In this document: positions 25,210 through 37,500 of the stretch, piece by piece | Position numbering within the stretch: position 1 is the first letter of the stretch | Layout: every line of letters begins with the position of its first letter | Assembly (NCBI RefSeq): GCF_032854445.1 | Contig: NC_088304.1 | Span: 34,583,551-34,647,550, forward strand | Direction of reading: 5' to 3' | Source of the DNA: Liolophura sinensis | Lineage: Eukaryota; Mollusca; Polyplacophora; Chitonida; Chitonidae | Length of the DNA stretch: 64,000 nucleotides | The notes under the pieces: model-generated | What the model was told of the DNA's origin: nothing | What the model saw: the letters and a program-made list of their open reading frames with translations, nothing else | The model's database searches: none | Translations under genes and position numbers: made by a program

Positions 25210-25362
25210 TGCACCACTGAAGTCACTGAAACCATTGATGTCATCGTAACCATTGATTTCATCAAAATCATCGGTGTTATTGAAATCATTGATGTCATCG
25301 AAATCATCGATATCATCGAAACCACTGATCTCATCGAAACCACTGATCTCATCGAAGCAATT
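25210..25362 (-). repeat. 18-bp acidic-codon repeat after paralogue B's stop codon
   Basis: About eight tandem 18-bp units of the type TTTCGATGAGATCAGTGG follow the TAG within 60 bp, in the presumed 3' UTR. In the SLC13 frame they read as FDEISG-like hexapeptides. Degenerate relatives (ATGATATCCA, TGAATCCA) continue to about 24930. Confidence 0.8.
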
Positions 25363-25422
25363 CAAATTACCGTATGGCGTCCCTTGACATAACCGCGCCC
25401 CTATAGGATCACCCCACCGGGA

Positions 25423-25572
25423 CTACACAGGAGGGGTGGACAGAGTGGAGTTGGGTAACTCCTGGAATATGTCGGGTTGGACATGCAGATCAAAGTAAGC
25501 ATTTGCCCAGGTGTTGATGGCCAGGTTCAGTAGAAGAATAGATAGAATGTTCATGACAAAGCCGGCACTGGC
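25423..25572 (-). CDS. paralogue B exon 14 (terminal)
   Basis: 150 nt including TAG. Encodes [20 protein letters not shown], the last helix, then a soluble tail ending [12 protein letters not shown], with NST as a possible extracellular N-glycosylation site. The frame stays open for about 100 codons past the TAG (see findings). Confidence 0.93.
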   Translation of the reverse strand, partial: ASAGFVMNILSILLLNLAINTWANAYFDLHVQPDIFQELPNSTLSTPPV

Positions 25573-28500
25573 CTGAAACAGAAACGAAGAGAATTCAGCG
25601 TAATCTAAATCATTCTCTATTGATTACAAATCCTAATTTTTATGTATTTTTGCGTGGGGCAAAATGGGTTTTATTTTTTTCCCGGCGTTTGTCTGTCTTG
25701 GCTGAATGTAAGAAGCTTTACACAAAAATGGTTTAGATAAAATTTTGTGCACAGACTGACCATGGGATAAGGACCAAATCGTTAAAAATTGGTGGTTTTG
25801 GATCGGTACATGGGTACCGGATTTGCGTCAAGCGCTTCTTCACTACTTCAATATTCACATGACACAGAATTGTGGATCATTGTCCCTCTGTTTGTAGAGT
25901 GGGAATTTCTCCGTACACGAACATGAACCTGGGTCCGAGGTTCCCACTCCCCAAGCCCTCTCCTGCTGATTGTTGTTTCACGCCGTAATCAAGAATACAT
26001 GAACCTGGGTCAGAGGTTCCCACTCCCCAAGCCCTCTCCTGCTGATTGTTGTTTCACGCCGTAATCAAGAATATTTCACTTACATGGCAGTGGCTTGGTT
26101 TATGGTACACGTGACTTACACATTTCCTGCCATAAGGCTTGATGACAAATACATTCGTGAATCGGGTTAATGTATGGGCCTACAGCTTCTATTCTAATTC
26201 ATAGTATTTATTCGAGAAAACATATGCAATCTTACCTAAATGAAAATGAAAAAGCAAAAAAGTGATTGAAAATGTACATTTCTGCCAATAAGGAATAAAA
26301 TATTAGTTGCCGAAGGCATAAATCAATTCGTTTACTGTCTATATACTTAAACAGAGATCATGAAACTGTGATAAATGCAATTTACTCTGTAATGTAATTC
26401 GTTTGCTCTACCCACCATGTCAGTGACCTTGAGGTGACCATGAGAAAAAACTATGGCGTTCGGAGGGGTAGCAACAGGCAACATAAAGGCAAAGGAAGTG
26501 GCAACAACGGCGGACATCATAAAATACAATGGGTTCAATCCTAACACAAGGGCCTGGAAAAAAAGTAAAAATATTAATCAAATTAGACACACAGTAAATA
26601 CCGATAGTAAAATTAGCAGTAGGCTTTGGATAAAGTGATCTGTAAGATTGACGACATCGGTCTAGCTCAGTATCATCGGGTTCTTTTTTGAATGGAATAG
26701 AAATGGTATTTAGGATGGCAATGTTTGGGAGGTTGCTTAGCAACATGCTCTCTTGGTAATTTTCAGGGAATTGTACGTACCAAATCCGCTAAGATAGGCA
26801 ATAGTAGAGTGGCCGTTGCCAGGTTACTGGTGAACTCTGTTGCCATGCCAACAATGAACGTTAGGATGAGATTTGTGACCCAGGGGTCAAGGTTACTTAG
26901 TCCGGCCAGCTGATCTCCGACCCACCGTGATAAACCGGATTTCTGTGAGAAGGGGAAAAGTACACGATTCCTGAAGTATGACATAAATGTCAGTGTGAAA
27001 TCAATTCACTTTTTCCAAATTGCAAGGTATGAGTGATTGACATTTAACATCGTACTCGAAAACAATTCAATACAACTTCATTCATTTTCATGGATGGAGA
27101 AGAAAGCGGTTCTTGGAGGGAAGCTCAAGAAACTGAGGGCATGTGGCGCCAAAATTTTCATCCGCTGACAGTTCTGGATATGTGTTTCATATATGTGAAA
27201 AGCCAGTGATCTCTCCGAACGGTCCTATACACTTACCTGACAACCATCGGCTAGAGCAAACCCCCCACCGAACAACAGAATAATGCCCCACGGCATTTTC
27301 TGGGTAACTGTGTTCCAGTCTAGTATAGGAGAATAGTCAGCTTCTGGACGACCTGATTACCGGTGGGCAAATAAAAAAAATACAACAATTCGTGTCTCAA
27401 TCAAACTTGTGAAATCGGTTGTGATATTTTTTTAATTTAAGAAGATATACCGGAGATTTTTTGGGGGCACAATCAAACCAAGTTTTCTGTAGCTACCAAG
27501 AATTTACTTTCGAGATATATATCAAATTATCAAATTCGTACCTGTATATATTTTAGTGTTAAAATGATCTTAAAGCCACATGCATATAAGTTTTAGGAAC
27601 TTTATTACCGATGTTAATTCAGTTGGATTTGCGCTGATCGATATCTTGTCGAAACTATCCGATTTATTGTCATATGTACAGCAAAATGATTCATCAGCAA
27701 CTTTGATAAATTACTGTTATTCTATGTTAATCCATCAAAAAGATTACCTCGTGATTTTCTGCAGAAAAGGACTCTGGGAAACTGGTTGGGGAGGATGAAG
27801 AGAAGCAGAGCAACAAACATGGCTGGAGTTGAATCTTTGACATATCTATATGCAACAGAAAAGTGGATAACGTTGGCAAATGTTGTTCACTACATTGTTC
27901 ATACTGTACAAGACGTGATATGAAAGGAAACAAAAAATAACAGATGACACCGAATAAAAATAAGCAAGCAAACGTTCAACAGTATGACACTGAATTGTAA
28001 AATTTGATTAGGCCTATACGCAGATGAGTGTAAAAGTTAAAAAGGCCACACGTATTTGTTTCAGAGATACAGTACATTTATGTATAAATGGTACCTGTAT
28101 TTAAATCATGAAATCAGTTAAGTGTATCTATGTATGCTAATGGTTTTACGTCATACATTACAACTTTTCAGTTATAATGACAACGATGAATCATTTGCTG
28201 TGTGCGCATACTCTGTTTCTTCTTGTTGGTGCTCTCGCCTTTGATGTATCATGCCGAACGCATCAGACACGAATCCACCCCCTACCTGCCATTTACATTA
28301 TACTGACACCAGGCCATCAAGTCATGTTTTCTTGATCTAACCTCTTGCTGGTTAAGCCTGGCAAGCAAGCGTGGAAACAAATCCCCTGACACAAAGCCTG
28401 GGCCGTAATGTTGCACTTGGTCCAGCTAATATTACTGGCCAAAGGACTATGATCTGGAGCGTAGCGCTTCATGAACACACCGCCAACAGACAAGGTCCAC

Positions 28501-31500
28501 ACGTGCAACGTATGTCCAACATATACATTGCCACTGAGAATTATTTGTTTGATCTAAAGAACCAACAGAAAAAAATCAGTCTTACCCGTCCTTGAAGAGT
28601 GCTCCCCATCCCGGGATAAAGACGGGATTTCTCGTTAACCAGAGAAGAGCGAGCAAGATGAATAGCACAAGGACTGTGATCTCGGCAGACCTGAATGGGA
28701 GGGAAAATGTGTATCAATTATCCACAGAGCATTTCTAATAAAAAAAACCCTACAGCATGGAGAAGAAACCCAGAGCAGAGTCGACAGTGTGATAGCTGGT
28801 AAATGGTCACACGTAACCAGTGAAATACGGCCTTTTGTCAATTTACAAGCAGGACTAAATATAAAAAAATAAAATTACTTTCAATATTTTAGATGTCACT
28901 GGTCTACAATTACTCGAAATACGAACCTATTGTAGCCAAATCATAAAAGATATTTACGTCATTGTCCCAAGCTTCTGATACTCTCCACGTATGATCCTTT
29001 TGACCTTTTGTCTTTGGTCCACTGAGACTTTGCGCCAGAACCTAAAGGCAACAGAAAAAAAAAATGTTTTACCCTCGTTTTGGTTTAATCTTGACCTGAA
29101 TCTTATTGAATTTCTCGCTTGATCCTTAATCCACTGGACGTCTCGGTTGTACTTTTAAGCAGATTCGGGTGATTAAGTACATAAAGGTTAATTTCATTTT
29201 ATTTCGGGACAAGCATTATGATGGAAAGAAACCGGGTAGAGGGAAAACCACGACCATCCGCAGATGGCTGACTGACCTTCCCACGTACATACAGGTTAAT
29301 TCACCTACGTTTTACCGTGACATTTCTTCCCATGCCGTTCATCCAGTTTCTTGTATAATTTCCTATCAAAAAGACACGAGACATGACACCCCATCCAGTC
29401 ATATTATACTGGCACCAAGCCAACCACTCTAGCCCACACCGAGCCAACCAGTCCGGTTTCCTTATTCTAAACACTCAGTGCTTAGCGCAAAGCGAGGCAG
29501 CGACAACTACCCGACCGGGATTTGTCTTCGAATCAAGTGCTTTAAGCAGTCGGGTGCTCTAAGCATTAGGCCTCCAAAGCGGTCCAGTATATGTATATAT
29601 CTGTATATGCCCTGTAATGTCCGAACCACTGACGAACCTTTTGCGAAGAAAGAAAAGCAATATCCAGATCCAGGTGCAGAAGAAACAGAGGATTGACAAC
29701 GGCAAAGCGAAGATCATCCAGTTTGTGTAGGTGATGGGCGATTGGGAACCGTACTTCTTAAATACTCTGTGTTCACAGAAGAAAATATATGGATGATGTG
29801 AGTGAAACAAGAAATATATGCAGCTCATATTGGTTGGAGATAAATTAATGGGTCATCACCAAACACTAGATGGTGCAAACGACCACACGAGCTTCGTCAA
29901 TCACTTAGTGTCATCAGGGCATTGGGAGTAAGAGAAGCGGATTCTGCCAATGGCGAACTTCTAGAGTTTTAACTGAATTGAATTTTTTTTTCAAACTTTA
30001 TGTAACTACAAGGTGTGTCAAGATCAAATCTTACAAAAAGTCATGACACAGCAGTCGCGTTCAGTACTCACATGTCAGCCTGCCCTTGGAGAACGAGGTT
30101 TGGTGGCGTCCCAGTCAGAGTGGCCAACCCTCCGACATTGGCGGCATAAGCTATCGATAACATCATCGCCTTACAGAGCCTTGGGTATTCCTCGTCTTCA
30201 GGGGTCAAGGAGCTGAAAGCGGACAGGGAAGATTTAAACTGTCCTCGAATCGAACTAGCGATTTTTTATGCACACCAGGGATATAATGTCCTTTTAAAAT
30301 ATTTTATTTCAACATTCATTTACAAATGCAAGGTGATAATAGTTTAGATGGAGTGTGATGATTTGGTGTTGGCAAGTGATATGGAAATATGGAATAAGAC
30401 GAAGGAAAAAAATGTAATCTTCTTTTAAACATTTGTCAGAAATTGCCAACATGTTTTGATGTTGGCAAGTGATATGGAAATATGGAATAAGACGAAGGAA
30501 AAGAATTGAATCTTCTTTTAAACATTTGTAACAAATAGTCTGAATCTCATTTGAAAAATAGATATTTGGTAGAGATTCAAACAGCCATGTGCATAATCTC
30601 AGTTATAAGTGGATTATCTAAAACCATGCAGACAGATACAAATTAACACAATCGTTGGAGGTACATGTATTCGGTTATTTTTTCACCATTACTCAACCCT
30701 GAAGTCGCATTGGAAGTGTTCTGTCTCACGCCTATCCTGATAGTCTCACAAGATGCGTTGTTTCCGCGTGAGTTGTTGGACACTGTTGAGTTCTCATGCG
30801 ACGCTAGCAAGTTGTTAGATATTACGAAAGTCCTATTCGAAGAAAAGTCACCATGTTAGAACTTAGATCTTGTGTTATTCAAAAAAAAAAAACATGCACA
30901 GGCACCAGTTATGATTGTATTAGCTGTATTAAAGAGCTGAGGTAAAATAAAATAAGTCCAGTATTAAACACGAAGCTATTATGTCATTCCAAACACAAAA
31001 ATTTGCCTAAAATTAATTACAACACGTGAACAGAGCTGAAGCATACAGTATAAGTGGTGAAGTAAACGACAAAATATTCATTCAAGATTAGTAAAATGCA
31101 TTTATAGCAGAGAAAGCATTATGCATGATTACCCATAATTGTCAGATTTCTCCTGCGTTTTTTCAGTATCGGAGTTATTCCCGGACTTCTGAAGTTCAGT
31201 GTCTGCATTCGTACCCTGGACTTCACCCAAAAGCGTATTGTTAACTTCGGGATCTAAAGCGGTACCTGAAAGATGCATCCAATACGTTCTTATTCCTCCC
31301 ACCATAATCCTCGACGTCAATGTGGCGGTAACCATAATCATTCCTTCGTAATGATGACCGCCGTTGTATCAGTCCGTACGGCGTAAAACAACAATCAAAT
31401 TAATAAGTACACAAATGAATAATTTCTCACTGCTTCCATTATTTCCAGCAAGTATCGTTCGTCGGCTCTGTCATGTGCGCTCTTACATGGAGTTCCCTGC

Positions 31501-34500
31501 AAACCGCATTGCTCCAGCCGGTATAACGTATGCCACAATTCATTGGGAAAAAAATGACTTGTTGTGAAAACATTCTGATTAAGTTTATTTCTTTTATTTA
31601 TTTGATTGGTGTTTTACGCTATACTCAAGAATATTACACTTATAAGACGGCGGCCAACATTATGGCGGGAGGAAACCGCTCAAAGCCCGGACGAAACGCA
31701 CGACCATCCGCAGGTTCTTGGAAGACCATCCCAAATGCGGTCAGAGAGGAAGCCAGCATGAGCTGGACTTGAACTCACAGCGACCGCATTGGTGAGAGGC
31801 TTCTGGGTCATTACGCTGCGCTAGCGCGCTAACCAACAGAGTCACGGAGGCCCCTTCATAAATAAAAGTTTATTTAAAAAGTTACTAAGCACCTCAGAAA
31901 AAATTTTATGGCCATTAATAAGTCTATGTTAACCCCTCTTCGGAAATAACTCAAGTTCCATTATCTGTTGTCTTTTCTTTTAAGTAGAATTTAAAAAAAG
32001 CAACAAAGCAGGCCCTTCGATACGTACCCCTGACTGAGCTTTGGTTGGCACGCAGCTCCATGAGGACAGCACTGGCGATAGGCACCATCATAGCGGAAGT
32101 TGCCGTGTTACTGATCCACATGGACAAGAGCCACGTGGGTAGCATCATACCCATTACTAACCTGTCAAGGGAAATGTCAGCCATTGAATGCATGATTCGT
32201 ACTTAACAATTTTTCAGTCATATGACAAAGAAGAGTCATTAGATGTGTATACATAGACTGTGTCTTCTTGTGGCAGCTGCCGCAATGAAGTATCATGCCG
32301 AAGACACCAGACATGACACCCCACTCAGCTACATTATACAGACACTGGTATAATGTTTCCTATTCCTTTGTTTTAACCTCTCAGTGCTGAGCACTGCAAG
32401 AAGTACCACTTTTACAGCCTCTGGTATGACCCGACTCGATTCTGATCCCGGGTCTCTCGACTTCGAGGCAGACTTTAACCATTAGGCTACCGAAGTGGTG
32501 TCAACCACTGACGATTAGCAACTGTAGTCATATACATGTACATGACATGCATTAATTACCTCGGCATCAATTCCAACTTCCTTTCGGGTCATAGTGGGAA
32601 GGTCTGTCAGCAACTTGCGGATGGTCGTGGGTTTCCCTGGTCTTTTCCAGTTTCCTCCCTCTAAAATGCTGTCCGCCATCGTGTAAGTGAAATATTCTTG
32701 AGTGCGGCGTAAAACACCAGTCAAATAAATAAATAAATGATTTGCCAATATAAAGATCCGTGGCCTTAAGACAGAACTATCACCTTACAGTCACGTCATA
32801 TGCCAATAATATCTGTTACATTTTATAGTTATTTCCCGGTAAGATCAAAGGTAAAATCCTGACGCCGCTAGTCGCCACCACATATTTTCAGGTTTACATA
32901 CCATTTAGGATCAGCCCCAAAAACCATCAAAACGCGCAAGGCGATTCTTTTGTGAAGATTCAGCTTCTCTATTGCAATTGCCACCAATAATCCACCCAAA
33001 TACAGCATAGATGTGTCCTTAGCGAATGTAAAAGAAAGGACAACACTTTACCAAATGACTTATTATGGCCATATTTAATAATATCCCGCATTAAATTTAA
33101 AAAGCATACTGATACCTATTTATTTTATCGATGCTATATATAACCGGGATATACCCCAAGTCAGTTTATTTAATTGTTTGTTTGACGTCGTATTCAACAA
33201 TATTTCACTTATATGACGGCTGCCATTATTATGGCCTGGAGGAAACCGTCAGGGTCCGGGGAAAACCCAGTTCAAAGTAAGCAAAATCCCGCACACTGAA
33301 AACTTTGAGTGCTCCTCCGTCTTATACTTTTTAACCAAAGCTGAAACTACAACTGTTTCCGCTGTCGTTACATAAACCCTGCTTTGCCTTTCAGCAATGA
33401 TTTAGCTTATTGCTTGCGAGAACCACAAAGATCTCGAACAAAACTACAGCCCTTCTGTTCATACTTCAACTGTATACCTCACTAAATGATTTTCTCACCT
33501 TGATATAGTTTCTGCAGACGTCCCCAGCGCTCATCACTCCCAGCAGCGGGAAGAGGATGGCCGGCAGAAGAGCAGTGGCCGCAAGAGGGATCATCTCTGA
33601 TGTCCAGTACACGGCCATCAGCAACACCACGAACGCACAGCTGGCTTCCTGACAACACAGAATAAATGACTGGGACATAAGGCTATATATTATTTCAGAT
33701 ATCATGGCAAGAGGGAGTTTTATCTTGATTTGACTGATTCTTGAATAACTTCACACCAAAGAGGTTTTAACTTTTACTCAATGGCGGTCATTTTCATGAG
33801 TGGAGCGATTGAAAAACTTTTCCCATAAGTGACAAATGTGATATGCACATCTTGCTAGTGGAACTGTCACACAGGCGGCTGGTCAATGACGAAGGACCCC
33901 TTTCAACTCTTTTGACGAACTTTCCCACGTGACAAGTGGTCTTAACAAATGTTAGAGAAGGCAACTCGCCCAACTGACCGCCTATTGCCATCCAACACCA
34001 CACAAGCAGTAAGACATGGGAATGTTTAATTTCCACTCAGAAAAGGCCTGGTTTGATTGATTGATTTATTTGGTTGTTGTTTTACGCCGTACTCAAGAAT
34101 ATTTCACTTATACGACGGCGGCCAGCATTATGATGGGAGAAAACCGGGCACAGCCCGGTGGAAACGCACGACCATCCGCAGTGAGAGGCTCCTGGGTCAT
34201 TGCGCTGCGCGGCATGGTTTGAGCCCGGGTCCGTTGTGTCCTTGCAATCACAAGGGAATGGCCTTTAATCTCTCGATCACGACCAGGTTACAAAGACCTA
34301 AGTACTTATACAACTTGGCCTAGAAGAAAATAAATGTATGTACCATGATATTTAGTTAGTACAGTATTTGGCCTAAAATAAAATAAATGTGTGTTCTATG
34401 ATATTTAATTAGTACAGTATTTGGCCTAAAATAAAATAAATGTGTGTACTATGATATTTAATTAGTACAGTATTTGGCCTAAAATAAAATTAATGTATGT

Positions 34501-37500
34501 ACTATGATATTTAATTTGTATAGTATTTTTCACTATGTTTGTGCCATCATTAAGGATCCTTTTTTGCTCTATATGTATACCTAATTATCTTATTGCCTGT
34601 GCTTCTTGCAATTAATAACTCATATATAGGCCTAGTGCGCTTGCGCAGAACTCGCCACACGCGAGGTTAATCACATGACCATTTTCTCTTAGGCTACCAA
34701 AGCTTGCCCACATCCCAGATTATAACTCAGCTATAGGATTGAGCCTATGTATAATATTAGGTGTCACGAAGACCTACATAAAATTGACAAAACTTGTTGA
34801 AGTGTTTGTGACTGCCGAGGGTTTCAGTGTTTTAAAATAGTCACCTGGACTTGTTTGTCCCGCAGCAAAGAATTACCAGTCACGCGCACTTGACGTAGCT
34901 ACATGTTTATATGTGACAACCGCCCTCTCATTTTATACCATGTAAAACCTGTTCGTAAATTCCTGTACCCATTGATACTATATAAGACTCTACTGTCACT
35001 TCTGTACGTTTATCACTGATTATAACACTAATGTAATGAAAGCAGACAATACTTTACGAATATCAGCAGGAGCCGCTCGCACAAAAGGATTGTGGCATAA
35101 GTTGATTGTAAATACAAGCGTCATGTCCGACATTCGTCCGACACTGTGCGGTGTTAGTGCGATGCGACAATAACGCTGGCAGCTGTCGTATACTAATAAG
35201 TGAGATATTCTTGACTTAGGCGTAAAACACCAATCAAATAAATAGTGCAATGTGTCGAACGACAAATAAACATCACCAGGGTATAAACAAGACGCCGGAT
35301 TTCACCGGTTTTGTGTGACCATTTGCCAGGTTTGTCATGGCCTGATCGCCACTCTAATTTTGATCTCCATACTGCAGTATTTTACACTGTAAAAATACGG
35401 TATATAATAAACACAGGGAATAATCGTTACATACAATCCTGTAACAAATGACAACTGAAACCCACTTTAACCTTATTTGATTGCTGTTTTACTACTTTTA
35501 CTTTCCGTCGACAATTTGTTTAACACCACAACAAATTAATTAAATGCCTCCATTTCGCTCGAACTTTGTATGTGACTTAGGTAAATGAAGGCGATATATT
35601 TATACAGGATGCACCAAGTTAAGCGAAACCTCCACGGAAAACGTATTTGTCGTCACGTTTGCTGAGATAAATACGGATCCAATACAGTTCCCTTCTAGGA
35701 TGCATTCTATGTGTCCGTTGTTTCTATATATTTCAGATTAACGTTGTTTAAAACCCCGAAATATACATATAATAAGAACATGCTAGGCCTCTGAGTTGCC
35801 ACTTTGTACTACTGTACTATACTTTAATAAGCTATTTATTTATTTGATTGTTGTTTAAACCAAACTTCAAAAATTTTCACTTATATTTTGATGACGGCCA
35901 TTCTATGCCCGTGATAAACTGTTGTCCTTTGGCAAGTTACGGTTGAACTTTCCTACATGTGACGTACAGCCATTAACATCATTTAGATAAACGTAATGAC
36001 CTAGGAGCCTCTCACAAATGCGGTCGTTGTGAGTTCAAGTCCAGCTCATGCTGGACTTCCTATCCGGCCATATGTGGGGAGGTCTGCCACAACCTGCGGA
36101 TGGTCGTTCGCTGGCGCCGTATAAGCGAATCATACGAATAAAATAAATATAAATAAAAGACAAATGATCTTCAACAAACACTAGACTGCGCTATCAGCCA
36201 CACAAGCATGGTTGTCCGCTTATTGTCGCCAAGCCCCCACAACTACAGCAAACATTCAGTGACGATCACACTAAGTTCATGTAAATAACGATGTCTTTTT
36301 GGTGCCATTCCATTTCATTTGAATTTTTTGGCAGTTTTCTGTATATGTTTGCTTGTTAGGCAACTTGTCAAACTGTTTATCAGAAAAGTTAGTTGATCGG
36401 TTTACACAGAAAATTAGTTTTTAGCGAAGAAAATTCTTTTTCACAATCGTAGGTTGTCATGGTAATGAAATGGGGATTTCCAACGCGGTGCAAAATAATT
36501 TCCTCGTAAACCACGATTTCCTATGTAAAAATATAATTTCCTTGTGAAAATTGATTTCCTTTGTGAAAAATATGACCACAAAACTGGAAAGGAATTTTCC
36601 TCTCTCACAAGTAATTTTCTGCGTAAACCAATCAACTAACTTTACTGCTAAACAGCTTGTTAAGCGGTCTAACTAGCAAGGAAATATATAGAAAACTGTC
36701 GAAGATTTCAAATGAAATTGCATAGGCTACCGTACGTAGTACATATATGACTATGTTATTATGAAATAAATGAGGTCATCTTATGTCATATCTGACCAGC
36801 CACACAAGGAACTCCACAAAGTAACCAGTCAGAGCTGTCTGTCATCAGTGCTTGGCAACCCGAGAGCAGTATACTGACATTTGCGACACATGTTAGCGAC
36901 ACGCGTCGTGTTTTCATGGTTACATCGGAGATCATAGTGGAAACAGATGTCGGCGCGTTCACCGATGAAAAAAAAATAATGTAGAAAATGTTATGACTTG
37001 GTAATGAGATACATATACTCGTACATCAGGCTTGCTCTATAGTATGTAAGCTCTGTCCTAGATTCGGCGCAACAGAAAGCCGGCTGTACAGGCATTGGGG
37101 AAACTCACACGAACCACCGCTGAAAGATATGTTGAAACAAAGAAGATATAAACACAGCGTCTGTTGAGAAATTCTAAAGCACGACTATAAGTGTGAGGTA
37201 ACATTAAACGGTGAAAAATCTACAAGGTATCGCAAAATTAGCCAGTATGTGTCCTGTAGATACTAAATGGACGTCAGTAACGTTTGGGTACGTTGATAGC
37301 AGGGAGATTATCACTAAAAACTGTTCTATTGGGTTGAATCACTCTTGTGTATTTACGTAATGTTCTATACAGCAATGAATGCTGTAGCTTTAACATAACA
37401 TTTTTTCTGGGAGGCTCAAGTCTTGATTGTTAGTGCAACACAGTCTTATTTTATGGAAATCCCTAAAAATAACAAGTTTTTTTTTTCAGGACGCTTTTAA

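Larger units (their letters stand above)
8645..25422. other. intergenic region between the SLC13 paralogues
   Basis: About 16.8 kb between the start of paralogue A and the stop of paralogue B, which point the same way. I found no recognisable coding exon. It holds the inverted-repeat elements at 12.05-12.96, 14.26-14.82 and 22.31-22.56 kb, the 43-bp minisatellite, SINE copies and (TATG)n tracts. Stretches 8.9-10.3, 10.7-11.2, 15-16 and 17.95-19.2 kb show nothing I can identify. Confidence 0.6.

Noticed and set aside
25114-25365. Acidic repeat frame as an independent small gene
   Set aside because: It has no ATG of its own in frame at the start (it begins at TTG) and lies in the presumed 3' UTR of SLC13 paralogue B. 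Kept only as a possible readthrough extension.
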